Notes under the pieces: generated by a model
Seen by the model: only the letters and a program-made list of their open reading frames with translations
Database searches by the model: none
Told to the model about the DNA's origin: nothing
Part shown: piece after piece, positions 45,548 through 54,315 of the stretch
How the letters are laid out: each line of letters opens with the position of its first letter
How positions within the stretch are numbered: the first letter of the stretch is position 1
DNA from: Xenococcus sp. PCC 7305
GTDB taxonomy: Bacteria > Cyanobacteriota > Cyanobacteriia > Cyanobacteriales > Xenococcaceae
Length of the DNA: 64,000 nucleotides
NCBI RefSeq assembly: GCF_000332055.1
Contig: NZ_ALVZ01000232.1
Coordinates: 52,328-116,327 of the forward strand
Direction of reading: 5' to 3'
Made by a program: the position numbers and the translations under genes

Positions 45548-46822
45548 TCAAGGGCGAAGCCCATTAATTTTCCCAATTGATTCCCCCGTTTCTGGATCGA
45601 AAAGATGAATTTTCTCCGACGCGATCGCCAGAAAGAGGCTTTCTCCGGTGAAAATAATCTTATCTGGAGGAATACTGGCTATAATCTTAACTTTGGGTTG
45701 CTGAGTTAAATGAGCTGAAATATAGGTCTCATTTCCCAAAGCCTCAACTAAATCCACGGTAATTGCAAGATTTTCTTTACTTGGAATACTAAGTGCAAAA
45801 TATTGGGGTCTGACACCTAGAATTAATGATTTGTGCTGATAATCTGCTAAATATGCTTGCCAAGTATCAGGCAAATTTAGAGTGAACTGATCATGTTTTA
45901 AGGTTAAGGGGGCAACTAGATCTACAGATAAAAAGTTCATCGGTGGAGAGCCAATAAACTCAGCCACAAAAAGATTAGCCGGTTGATTATAAATTTCTAA
46001 AGGTTGGGCAATTTGTTGGATTTTTCCTTGGTTCATTACCGCAATGCGATCGCCCATTGTCATGGCCTCGGTTTGGTCATGGGTCACATAAATCGTAGTA
46101 ACACCCAATTGTTTTTGTAATTGTACAATCTGACCTCTAGTTTCAGTGCGCAATTTAGCATCGAGATTCGATAACGGCTCGTCCATCAAGAAAACCTGGG
46201 GATTCCGTGCGATCGCCCTACCCAGGGCCACACGTTGTTTTTGCCCTCCCGATAATTCTTTGGGAAGTCTGTCTAGCAAAGCTTCGATCTGCAATAATTC
46301 CGCCACAGATTTCACCTGCTTCTCAATTTCTCGTTCTTTCTCCGACTTATAACAGAGTCTTCTCGGCAAAGCTCTTGTCAAGCCCGCCAAAGCATTTGTC
46401 ATCAGCATCTTCACTGATAACTGACTTGTCCTCGAATGGGGATCACTGTTAACTGTTAACTGATTTCTTCTCAATCCAAAGGCAATATTGTCATAAACAT
46501 TGAGATGAGGATAAAGAGCATAATTTTGAAATACCATGGCGATATCTCTCGATTTTGGGACAGTCTGATTAACTACGCGATCGCCGATGCTAATATTCCC
46601 TGCCGTGAGTTTTTCCAACCCAGCGAGAAGCCTCAGCAAGGTACTTTTTCCACATCCCGAAGGCCCAACCAAAACCATAAATTCCCCATCGTCAACTTTT
46701 AGATCAATATTGCGTAGAATATTAACCTCACTAGATTGGTCAGAATTTGCCCCTTGCTCTTTAGAATCAAGCAAACGACGAGGAAAGCTTTTATATACGT
46801 TCTCAAAGACAACTTTTGCCAC
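45548..46822 (-). CDS. UgpC/MalK-type sugar ABC transporter ATPase with inserted segment
   Basis: A 424-aa ATPase of the CUT1 carbohydrate importer family. Walker A is GPSGCGKST, the Q-loop VFQNYALYPHL, the signature ELSGGQKQRVALGRA, Walker B VFLMDEPLSNLDAKL and the H-loop YVTHDQTEAMTMGDRI. The C-terminal TOBE domain covers about 290-424. It is some 50 aa longer than usual UgpC. Extra residues lie near the N-terminus (DSKEQGANSDQSSEVN) and between GLRRNQ and KEREIEKQV. The second insert includes a segment encoded by ttaactg-type repeats. Permease and binding-protein genes are absent here, as is common for a shared cyanobacterial ATPase. Confidence 0.9.
   Translation of the reverse strand: MAKVVFENVYKSFPRRLLDSKEQGANSDQSSEVNILRNIDLKVDDGEFMVLVGPSGCGKSTLLRLLAGLEKLTAGNISIGDRVVNQTVPKSRDIAMVFQNYALYPHLNVYDNIAFGLRRNQLTVNSDPHSRTSQLSVKMLMTNALAGLTRALPRRLCYKSEKEREIEKQVKSVAELLQIEALLDRLPKELSGGQKQRVALGRAIARNPQVFLMDEPLSNLDAKLRTETRGQIVQLQKQLGVTTIYVTHDQTEAMTMGDRIAVMNQGKIQQIAQPLEIYNQPANLFVAEFIGSPPMNFLSVDLVAPLTLKHDQFTLNLPDTWQAYLADYQHKSLILGVRPQYFALSIPSKENLAITVDLVEALGNETYISAHLTQQPKVKIIASIPPDKIIFTGESLFLAIASEKIHLFDPETGESIGKINGLRP
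46411..46465. repeat. ACTGTTA/ACTGATA repeat inside the UgpC-like gene
   Basis: Contains cactgataactgac and, 20 bp on, gatcactgttaactgttaac. With its flank cgaatgggg it aligns well to the intergenic copy at 47469-47501. It lies in frame within the ATPase gene. Confidence 0.8.
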
Positions 46823-46880
46823 TAAAAAACCTACAATGAATTTTGTTTTGATCCATTGTAGTTAAAGACTAAGAATGTCA

Positions 46881-47297
46881 TCAGTAGTCAAGCTTGATAT
46901 CGTCAGTGTCAATATTAATATCGTCAGTATTTAAGTCATCAACAGAACCTGGGACTTCGACATCATCAGTTAGATCGTCAACCGAACCTGGTGCCTTAGG
47001 TAAGGTGGCCTCTTTTTGACGACATTCTTGGGTTGCAATATCACAAATGTAAGCTTTACATTCTTGTGTTGCCGCACCTTCGTCCGTACATTTGGTGCAA
47101 GCAATACCAACAGCTCCAGCGGTTTGGCAATCATAACCCAAACCCTTGAGAATATCAGTCGTAGCATCTTCAATATTTTCCAGGCCACCCAGCCCTCCTA
47201 ACTGAGCGACTAGACTAGCACTTAAACTCTGATTCGGATTGATTAGTCCGAGAGAACCAAAAGCAAGAGAAGCTAAGAATACAGGTAATAAACGCAT
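46881..47297 (-). CDS. Small secreted Cys-containing protein with Asp-rich tail
   Basis: A 138-aa protein that I do not recognise. The signal peptide is clear (LPVFLASLAFGSLGLINP, cleavage near SLSA or SLVA). The mature part has seven cysteines within about 40 residues (YDCQTA, IACTKCTDEG, ECKAYICD, ECRQ), suggesting disulfides or metal binding. The tail repeats PGSVDDL twice and ends in NTDDINIDTDDIKLDY, which would be strongly acidic and possibly calcium-binding. It is a single gene, 58 bp downstream of the UgpC-like gene's start in convergent-free orientation (both minus). Function unknown. Confidence 0.65.
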   Translation of the reverse strand: MRLLPVFLASLAFGSLGLINPNQSLSASLVAQLGGLGGLENIEDATTDILKGLGYDCQTAGAVGIACTKCTDEGAATQECKAYICDIATQECRQKEATLPKAPGSVDDLTDDVEVPGSVDDLNTDDINIDTDDIKLDY

Positions 47298-47392
47298 TGG
47301 TATTTACTCTAATAAGGTTTATTTGAGTATATTACAGACTGTATTGTGGCAACAATTAAGAAAATTGATAATTTATGAGCCCCTGACGGGGA

Positions 47393-47419
47393 AGGCAGAG
47401 GGCAGAGGGCAGAAGGCAT
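47393..47419. repeat. GGCAGAG tandem repeat (intergenic copy)
   Basis: Three copies of ggcagag and a variant ggcagaa between the Cys-rich protein gene and the DUF3285-like gene. The same unit is embedded in pdxA. Confidence 0.85.
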
Positions 47420-47468
47420 AAGGGTTAAATCTCCAAAAAAGAAGCCCAGAAATTAATCATAGCGAGGA

Positions 47469-47501
47469 CGAATGGGAATAACTGATAACTGATAACTGAT
47501 T
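47469..47501. repeat. ATAACTG tandem repeat abutting the DUF3285-like gene
   Basis: Three copies of ataactg preceded by cgaatggga; it runs into the stop codon of the adjacent minus-strand gene. It aligns with the copy inside the UgpC-like gene. Confidence 0.85.
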
Positions 47502-47739
47502 AAGGCTTGGTCAAATAAGACAATCCAATTAACACTGTCAACAAACCGATTACGGTTAGAGTAAAATGTTTAATCGATTGACCTTTCTTCCTCACCATAT
47601 TACGCATCGCTAATTTTACGTAATTGTAAGTGGGAGGAGGAGTGGCTTCTGTCGCTTCTGGCGTTTCGAGAGTTTCTGGAGTTTCCGAAGATACAACTTC
47701 GGTTGCTGCTTGTTCAGGGGATTCTGGGGAAATAGTCAT
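47500..47739 (-). CDS. DUF3285-type small membrane protein
   Basis: A 79-aa protein. The first 38 residues are Glu/Thr/Pro-rich and disordered. Then comes a conserved basic segment (NYVKLAMRNMVRKKGQSIKHF) and one membrane helix (LTVIGLLTVLIGLSYL). This pattern is that of the cyanobacterial DUF3285 family, whose function is unknown. By its size and helix it could be a thylakoid or plasma-membrane accessory protein. It is preceded by an AT-rich tandem array and lies 76 bp after the stop of the CHAT gene on the same strand. Confidence 0.8.
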   Translation of the reverse strand: MTISPESPEQAATEVVSSETPETLETPEATEATPPPTYNYVKLAMRNMVRKKGQSIKHFTLTVIGLLTVLIGLSYLTKP

Positions 47740-47776
47740 AAATTTTAATAATTATTACATTACTTAATCTAACTTA

Positions 47777-47816
47777 TAGGACAATTTTTAATTTTTAATT
47801 TTTAATTTTCAATTAC
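47777..47816. repeat. TTTTTAA tandem repeat
   Basis: Four near-perfect copies of a 7-bp tttttaa unit directly after the CHAT gene stop codon. The T-rich strand may also help terminate transcription. Confidence 0.7.
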
Positions 47817-50551
47817 TAGTTCCATTTTCCTACTAATGTATAAGCCGCCCAATAAAAGGGAACATCCCAATCATTCTGAGTTTGACTTCGTAAATCGATT
47901 TGAGCAAGTCTTAGAGCTTCTGCTTTATTAGTATCAGGTCTATTTCGCCAATATTGATAAAATTTTTCCATCAAAAACGGCGTGGAGCGATCGCTGATTT
48001 GCCACAAACTAGCCAAAGTACTGCTAACTCCTGTTCTAACTGCCATGCCAGCTAGACCTAAAGTGGCAAAATCATCTCCTCTGGAAGTTTCACAAGCACT
48101 TAACACTAAGAGATCGATAAGTTTTTTTTGATTCACTTCTCTATTTTGAATTAGTAAACTGAATTTTTTGATGCCCAAAAGCTTATCCCAAAGAATGAGA
48201 TAAGTTTTGTCAGGGTTAGAACTAAATTCACCATGAGTTGCGATATGAATTATCGAATAAGGTTGAGAATCAATGTCTTCAGTGAGGATATCGCTCTGAA
48301 AAGAATCATTTAGCAGTTTTTTACTGATGAAAGTATTGGCTACGGTTTCTAATTCTTCTGGAACATATTTTAGTGAGGAAAAGATTAATTGTTCTGGTTG
48401 ACTCACTTCTGCCACAAAACTCGTCGGTTCAGCGAAAGAGAGTTCTTCACTGACCCCTCCAACCAAGGCAATTGGTTCGGTGAAGGATGGTTTGGGGTTA
48501 AGTAGTTGCAAACCTGGAGCAATAGCGATCGCGTAATGATCGAGTAAGTAATCCGTCCCATTGTAAAGAACTGCCATGGGAATATTGCGTAAAATGCCAT
48601 CCAGCACAAATACTAGAGTTTTCACCTCAGAGGGGAGATCCTCCTGCAATGGTTCGATGAGCCAGCTATTAACCTGAGAGGAGAGTTCTTGAATATCACG
48701 TAGGCGATCGGGTTCTAGTAAATATTGACTCAGCTTATGAGTTGTGTCCTCAAATACTTGATGGGGAACTATGGTTTCGTAATGCAATAAATCCTGGTCA
48801 GGCAAGTCTAGAATGGTTTCTAGGCGATCTTGTTCTTGTTGCTCATCCGGTAAAACTATGACATAAACAACCGCAGCAGCCGAGTCTATCGTAGCAATTT
48901 CCTGTTTTTTAAAAACGAGACAAGCATCTTTGAAGAAATTATCTAGTTCTGCTAGTTGTAGACCTTCAATGACATCTCTGGCGAAACTCAGATTTTCGGG
49001 AGCAGCTATTTGTTCAGGACTCTGTTCAACTAAAAGCAATTCGACTAATTCTCGATATACGGGCTCTACTTGCTCACGGAAGGAAAATTGCACTTCCTGT
49101 TCTAGGGCGACTAAGTTACTGCGAATATCTTGTAGAGAGAGAAAAGCTGCACTATAAGCATTAATTGCTCGGTCAATCTCTCCGCGATCGCGATATATTC
49201 TGCCTAATTGCCATTGCCAACGATAGGCAATTTCAGTAGCTTCGTTGCTTTGAGCTAGATGTAAAGCTTGTTCCAAATATTGTTGTGGAGTAAGCTCTAG
49301 TAATAAATTTTGTTCATAGGCCAGTTCTCCTAAATAACCCAAGGCATGGGACTGGAGGCGCAATGAGGAAACATCTTGAGCTTGCTGAGCAATGCCTAAA
49401 TATTTTTGGGCTAGATCTTCCCATGAATAAGGTATCTGAACGTTGTTCTCTAGCAGAATTGTTAAACTACGATTCAACGTCAATTGGTCATAAGCCAAGT
49501 TTTTGCTCTTAGGTAATTTAGTCAGATTAGCCTCAATCTGAGGAATAATTGTTTGAGCTGCGGCATAGTTTTTAGTAAAAATAAAGATGTCTAATTGACT
49601 TAGTTGGGCATCCAGAATTTGTGATAGCGATCGATTATTAGGTAAAGCAATAATCTTGTCATAGAAAGATAATGCCTTGTCACTTGCGGTGGCGAAAGTT
49701 GCTTCCTCCTCAAACTCTTGCGCTTGCAGGGCGATCGCTTTGTAAAGATCTCCCCAGGTTAAAATCATTTGATTTTCTAGCAAAGGCAAATCGCGATTGA
49801 GGCGCGACTTTAGTTTTTGAGTTTGCACCATTACCTCGTGGGACTGAGTCAATTTGCCTGATAACAAATAACTGTTCGCCATACTATGTAATGCCTTGAT
49901 CTGCCAAAGGCGAGGATTGGCAATCTCTGAAACCGCCAAAAAATCTGGGATGTTTTCTGCATCCAACTCTTCGCAAAAATAGCTAGGATAACCCCAAGCA
50001 TCGAGAATCGTATCGCAGGAGCGTTTATAAAAACCAAGGTGAAGCAGAGCCTGCGAGATTGAAACCAGAGTCGCTTTTTCTCCCAGGCGATCGCCTATGC
50101 TGGCATATAATTCTTGAGCTTTTTGCCAAGCTCCTAATGCTGACTTATTGTCCTCTCGATGGAAATAGAAATGTCCTTGAGCATTGTGTAATTGTGCTAA
50201 TACTTGTTGTTTTTGGTCATTATTTGGCTGAGTTTCTAGGAGATGCAAGCCTTTGTTGAGGGCTTTTTGAGCTTCAGCCCAATTTTCTAATTGTTGATGA
50301 GCCAGAGAAATGAGTGATTGTAATTGGGCTTGTTGTAGAGTTTGCTCTTCAGTGGCAAATTTGGCTGATACTTGTTCTAATAATTGTAGGGACGATGTAA
50401 ATTGTCCAGCCTGATAATATGTTCGTGCCTCTTGGATTAAACTATTAGTCGCAGTTTGGCTCTGTACTGGGATCTTGAGGAGTAAGGCAAAACTAAAGCC
50501 GAGTAAAGCAATTATCGCCAATTTAATCCAACGATTTAAATCAGTCATCAA
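47816..50551 (-). CDS. Exported TPR-CHAT (caspase-like) domain protein, last gene of the cytoskeleton-like cluster
   Basis: A 911-aa protein with an N-terminal hydrophobic segment (LAIIALLGFSFALLLKIPV, likely signal peptide or anchor), TPR-like helical repeats from 40 to 500, and a CHAT domain at about 600-911. The probable catalytic residues are His in IIHIATHGEFSSN and Cys in LVLSACETSRGDD, and it ends FYWAAYTLVGKWN. It is a paralogue of the protein at 2513-5245. It lies 127 bp downstream of the 561-frame coiled-coil gene on the same strand, at the end of a run of six minus-strand genes. It could be the proteolytic output of that cluster, but co-transcription is not shown. Confidence 0.88.
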   Translation of the reverse strand: MMTDLNRWIKLAIIALLGFSFALLLKIPVQSQTATNSLIQEARTYYQAGQFTSSLQLLEQVSAKFATEEQTLQQAQLQSLISLAHQQLENWAEAQKALNKGLHLLETQPNNDQKQQVLAQLHNAQGHFYFHREDNKSALGAWQKAQELYASIGDRLGEKATLVSISQALLHLGFYKRSCDTILDAWGYPSYFCEELDAENIPDFLAVSEIANPRLWQIKALHSMANSYLLSGKLTQSHEVMVQTQKLKSRLNRDLPLLENQMILTWGDLYKAIALQAQEFEEEATFATASDKALSFYDKIIALPNNRSLSQILDAQLSQLDIFIFTKNYAAAQTIIPQIEANLTKLPKSKNLAYDQLTLNRSLTILLENNVQIPYSWEDLAQKYLGIAQQAQDVSSLRLQSHALGYLGELAYEQNLLLELTPQQYLEQALHLAQSNEATEIAYRWQWQLGRIYRDRGEIDRAINAYSAAFLSLQDIRSNLVALEQEVQFSFREQVEPVYRELVELLLVEQSPEQIAAPENLSFARDVIEGLQLAELDNFFKDACLVFKKQEIATIDSAAAVVYVIVLPDEQQEQDRLETILDLPDQDLLHYETIVPHQVFEDTTHKLSQYLLEPDRLRDIQELSSQVNSWLIEPLQEDLPSEVKTLVFVLDGILRNIPMAVLYNGTDYLLDHYAIAIAPGLQLLNPKPSFTEPIALVGGVSEELSFAEPTSFVAEVSQPEQLIFSSLKYVPEELETVANTFISKKLLNDSFQSDILTEDIDSQPYSIIHIATHGEFSSNPDKTYLILWDKLLGIKKFSLLIQNREVNQKKLIDLLVLSACETSRGDDFATLGLAGMAVRTGVSSTLASLWQISDRSTPFLMEKFYQYWRNRPDTNKAEALRLAQIDLRSQTQNDWDVPFYWAAYTLVGKWN

Positions 50552-50678
50552 TTATGATTCAATAATGATTAATATCGAAATCATAAAGCGAATAGTTTTA
50601 GCTGTAAATTAAATTTCAAACAGTATCAGCAGTCGCCTGATTAGACAATCCACTTTAAGCTAACAAGGTAATCAGTGA

Positions 50679-52307
50679 CTAGAATACCAGTTTTCCAGAC
50701 TCTATAAGTTGCCATTTATCATGAGAAAGCTTTTTCACTACAGCAGGAGCAATTAATTTAAACTTATTAGAAGTTCTATTTTGATATCCTTGACAAATAA
50801 AAATATCTTTTATTGTTTGATAAATAGGAGAATTAATTACCAAATTTGGTTTGGGGACTAAAAAAAAGTGGTTTTCTTCTGTTGATTCCCGGCTAATCCA
50901 GTAACTATCATTGCTTGTCTCCATAAATAATATTGGCGTTTTTATTCCTGCTCTTTTTTGTTCAATGCTCTCCCTGGTGGCTGCAACTTTAATACTTTTT
51001 TTAGATAACTCTCTAGGGTTTTGATGATAAGTTACTACTATTTTTTGATCTAATTTATTTGATTTGTCTAAAGCTTCCGGAATGTATGTAACTGGTGATA
51101 TAGATTTCGATGAACCTTGTTTATTTGTTTTTTCAGAAATCGAACTAGTTGGATAATTATCTTGGGAACCCAAATATTTTTCTGTTGATTCTAGAGGTGA
51201 ATAGTTTACATAGCTTGAGTTACTTCTACTATTTTTGTTTCTAAGATTATTTGAGAGGGTTTGACTTTTTGACGCCGGACTATTATTCGCTCTGCGGGAA
51301 AACTTTTCTTGTGAGTTAGAGTGAGAATAGTCTGCAACATTGCCTTGGTTAAGAACGGAAACCTGACGATTAGGTTGTTTTTTAGACCTTGATTCTTGGA
51401 CTGCAAAAAATCTGTTATTGTCTTGAAGACTATTTTTACTTTCTTTAATCGAGTCTGGATAAAGTTTTTTGTTATTTTGATGATCTTTTATTTTGGTTTT
51501 TATTCGTTGCGGAGAATAATGTTTATTGTATACTCTAAGAATTATTAATAGTGTGCAAGCAAATAAGAATGTTAAGACAAGCAGCTTCTTGGGACTGAAA
51601 GTACTATTGCTTCCAGAATTAGTGTTTACAACATTCGTGTCCTGGATGATATTTTGTTGTTGTAAAAATAGTAATTGAATATAAATATGTTTTTCTATTT
51701 GAGCAACTTGTAATTGTAGGTCTCTCACTTTATTAGTAGATACCAAAGCAAATTTATTTAGTGTCTTCTCATCAAAGGTTTTATTATCTCCAAAAGCACG
51801 ATTTATTTCTTCTTTGCTGAAGAGTTTGTCTTGAAGATTAGCAATTTTTGAGGATTTAGATAAATTCTTCAATGAAGAATCTAAAGTAAATATAAGTTCT
51901 TCCAAGCTACCAATAGCTTGTTCTATTTTACTTTTTTTTGAATAAGCTACAAATTCTGATCTTTTTGCTAATTCTTCATCTAATTCCTGCCAAATTTTTT
52001 GGAATTCCTTTTGCTCGTTTAATAAAGTTCTTAAATTTATCTTGTCAATTTTTTCTGTTGAATCAAATTTTTCTTGTAGTTCAACATTAAATTGATCTAC
52101 TGCCTGACGAAAATTTGCAGCTTCTTGTTGCAGTTGATCTATTTTTTGTAGTATTTTTTGATAATCTTGTCTGTTCTCTTGTTGTTTTGTAATATCAGGT
52201 GACTGAACAATTTCAACTTGAGCCAATGTTTCTAGTTCAAAATTGAGAGGTAAAGTCCAAACTAAAGTAGAAAGCAGAAACCCTCTAATTAAGTTGCTGT
52301 GGCTCAT
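50679..52307 (-). CDS. Membrane-anchored coiled-coil protein with novel C-terminal domain (paralogue A)
   Basis: About 542 aa from the ATG at 52307. The frame is open to 52364, but this start gives a clean signal peptide (SHSNLIRGFLLSTLVWTLPL). A coiled coil follows (residues about 45-225), then a membrane helix (LLVLTFLFACTLLIILRVY), then a 160-residue Ser/Asn-rich linker. The C-terminal domain of about 110 residues (VAATRESIEQKRAGIKTPI to IESGKLVF) is closely matched in the next gene upstream. I do not recognise this domain. The predicted layout is a periplasmic coiled coil with a cytosolic linker and domain. It lies 127 bp before the CHAT gene. Confidence 0.7.
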   Translation of the reverse strand: MSHSNLIRGFLLSTLVWTLPLNFELETLAQVEIVQSPDITKQQENRQDYQKILQKIDQLQQEAANFRQAVDQFNVELQEKFDSTEKIDKINLRTLLNEQKEFQKIWQELDEELAKRSEFVAYSKKSKIEQAIGSLEELIFTLDSSLKNLSKSSKIANLQDKLFSKEEINRAFGDNKTFDEKTLNKFALVSTNKVRDLQLQVAQIEKHIYIQLLFLQQQNIIQDTNVVNTNSGSNSTFSPKKLLVLTFLFACTLLIILRVYNKHYSPQRIKTKIKDHQNNKKLYPDSIKESKNSLQDNNRFFAVQESRSKKQPNRQVSVLNQGNVADYSHSNSQEKFSRRANNSPASKSQTLSNNLRNKNSRSNSSYVNYSPLESTEKYLGSQDNYPTSSISEKTNKQGSSKSISPVTYIPEALDKSNKLDQKIVVTYHQNPRELSKKSIKVAATRESIEQKRAGIKTPILFMETSNDSYWISRESTEENHFFLVPKPNLVINSPIYQTIKDIFICQGYQNRTSNKFKLIAPAVVKKLSHDKWQLIESGKLVF

Positions 52308-52595
52308 GATGTTTACCATATTATTTTGCTTGCAAGCCCGGAAAGTTTGCCCCACTTCAAGCAAGCCATGGTATGAGCATATTTTTTAAATGTCAGGTTT
52401 AATATTTTTATTTTTTATATAAGTTTACTATTATTTACATTAGTTTATTTCTGTTGATCTACAGTTTAAGATGTTTCGGAATTCAGGCCTAAATTTATCT
52501 CCCGCAGAGGCGCAGAGAGTGAGTATCTTAAGCGACAAATGCTACTCTTTTGGCTCTATAGTACAATAGCTAATCTTCATTTTTATTAAAATATT

Positions 52596-54203
52596 TTATG
52601 TTTCAAATTTTAATTTTCCAGTTTCTATTAATTTCCATTTATTAGGAGAAATAGCTTTGACTATCGCAGGATTTATTAGTATAAATTTATTGGAAGATTT
52701 GTTTTTGTAGTTAACACATTTGAAAATACTTTTGACTGTACGATATTGAGATTCGCTAATTATTAAGTTTGCCTTGGGTACCAAAAAATAACAATTGTCA
52801 TCCAATGATGGTTTTTTTACCATCCAATAAATACCAGTTTCTAGCTCGATAAAAATTATTGGAGGTGCTATTCCTGATCTTTTTCCTTCAATACTTGCTT
52901 GGGTAGCACCAACTTTAATAACATCTATGATGTGAACTTTTGCATTCTTATTATAAAGAGTAACTAAATGGGTTTCCTCTTTTGTATCTCTATTATTTGC
53001 TTGAGTCGTAATATTTGAATGCGCTTCTGGTGAAACATCAGTTTTGGAAACATTTGTTTCACTATACAAAGCCCTTTCTTTTGCTTCAAGTGATTCTGCG
53101 TGATCTCTAGAGTCTTTTAATGAGGACTTAGTACCTTTTACCTCTTTATTAGGTATTTTTTTTGCTGGATTTTGTTGCTGTTCAGTAGAATCGAGTTTTT
53201 GGTTCATTTTCTCCAAAATATTATTAGTTTCACTGAATCTTTTGGCGATAGAATTTGATATATCTGGGATATTTTGTGTATGATCTTTAATATCTTTTAT
53301 TTGTTGTCTTGTACTGGAAGCATTATTGGTTATTATTTGTAAATGATTCGCAAGTAAATTTTTAAAATCTTCTTTGGTTCCTTGATCTGATTCTTTAACT
53401 AACTTTAATTCTTTGGTAAATCGCCAATTTAAGAATCCACCTAATAAAATAAGAGAAAATAGAGTTAAGAGAAGATAAGCAAATTGAGAATTATCATCCG
53501 GCTTAGCTGGTAATTCATCATTTATTAGATATGCTGTTATGTTGTCAAAATTTTGAGTTAATTTGAATCTATCTTTATTCTCTAAAAGGCATTTTTTCAA
53601 AAAAACTTTTTGTAGTTTTTTTATCTCCTCTTTTTTCTCTGCTTCACTTTGTGCTTTTTGAACTAATGGTTCGTTGTTTGTTAATTGATTCGTTAGACAG
53701 TTTGAATTTAACTCAGATGTGATATAAGTCTTCAGGTCAGTTATATCTATATAATTATCTATTTTTTGAACCGCTTTGAGTATTGCTGATAATTCTTCTT
53801 TTTGGTTGAGTATTGAATCAATTTCTGACTTTAAAGGCTGCTGATTACAATCTTCTTGATTTTGGCATAGTTTTTTATTTAAATTATCTAATTTAATGAA
53901 TAAAGGATCTGATATTATTCCACTTGAAGGATTTGATGGCTTTCCTGCTATTATTTCTACTGCAGCACCATAGTATGAACTTATAGATGGATTAGAATTA
54001 TATTTTTCAAATAAAAGTAGTTGTCCGTGAAGATCGCCAAATTTATCCCTCAACTGATTTAATTCTTGTATATTTAGATCTATATCCTCATTGACATTTT
54101 GAAAACCTTGAGACTTCACAGGATGACTTAAAAATAATACTAAACCTATAATTGATAATAATAATTCCAAGAAAATTTCTTTAATAATCTTTAGCTTAGT
54201 CAT
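52596..54203 (-). CDS. Membrane-anchored coiled-coil protein with novel C-terminal domain (paralogue B)
   Basis: A 535-aa protein of the same layout as its downstream neighbour: an N-terminal hydrophobic signal (FLELLLSIIGLVLFLSHPV), a periplasmic helical part (35-235, with five Cys), a membrane helix at about 241-258 (FAYLLLTLFSLILLGGFLNW), and a charged coiled-coil and linker to 420. The C-terminal 110-residue domain opens KVGATQASIEGKRSGIAPPI and ends WKLIETGKLKF. Only this last domain is clearly alike between the two proteins; the N-terminal halves are not. It is not recognised as any known family. It lies 112 bp downstream of the actin-like ATPase gene, so co-transcription is likely. Confidence 0.7.
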   Translation of the reverse strand: MTKLKIIKEIFLELLLSIIGLVLFLSHPVKSQGFQNVNEDIDLNIQELNQLRDKFGDLHGQLLLFEKYNSNPSISSYYGAAVEIIAGKPSNPSSGIISDPLFIKLDNLNKKLCQNQEDCNQQPLKSEIDSILNQKEELSAILKAVQKIDNYIDITDLKTYITSELNSNCLTNQLTNNEPLVQKAQSEAEKKEEIKKLQKVFLKKCLLENKDRFKLTQNFDNITAYLINDELPAKPDDNSQFAYLLLTLFSLILLGGFLNWRFTKELKLVKESDQGTKEDFKNLLANHLQIITNNASSTRQQIKDIKDHTQNIPDISNSIAKRFSETNNILEKMNQKLDSTEQQQNPAKKIPNKEVKGTKSSLKDSRDHAESLEAKERALYSETNVSKTDVSPEAHSNITTQANNRDTKEETHLVTLYNKNAKVHIIDVIKVGATQASIEGKRSGIAPPIIFIELETGIYWMVKKPSLDDNCYFLVPKANLIISESQYRTVKSIFKCVNYKNKSSNKFILINPAIVKAISPNKWKLIETGKLKFET

Positions 54204-54315
54204 GTTTTCTTGCCTCTACCATATCGACAGAATACTATTACGAGTAAATGATAGTAGGAACAAATCTTTATTTATTCTCACTCATCACTATTTGCAAACA
54301 AAAGTGTAATTGAAC

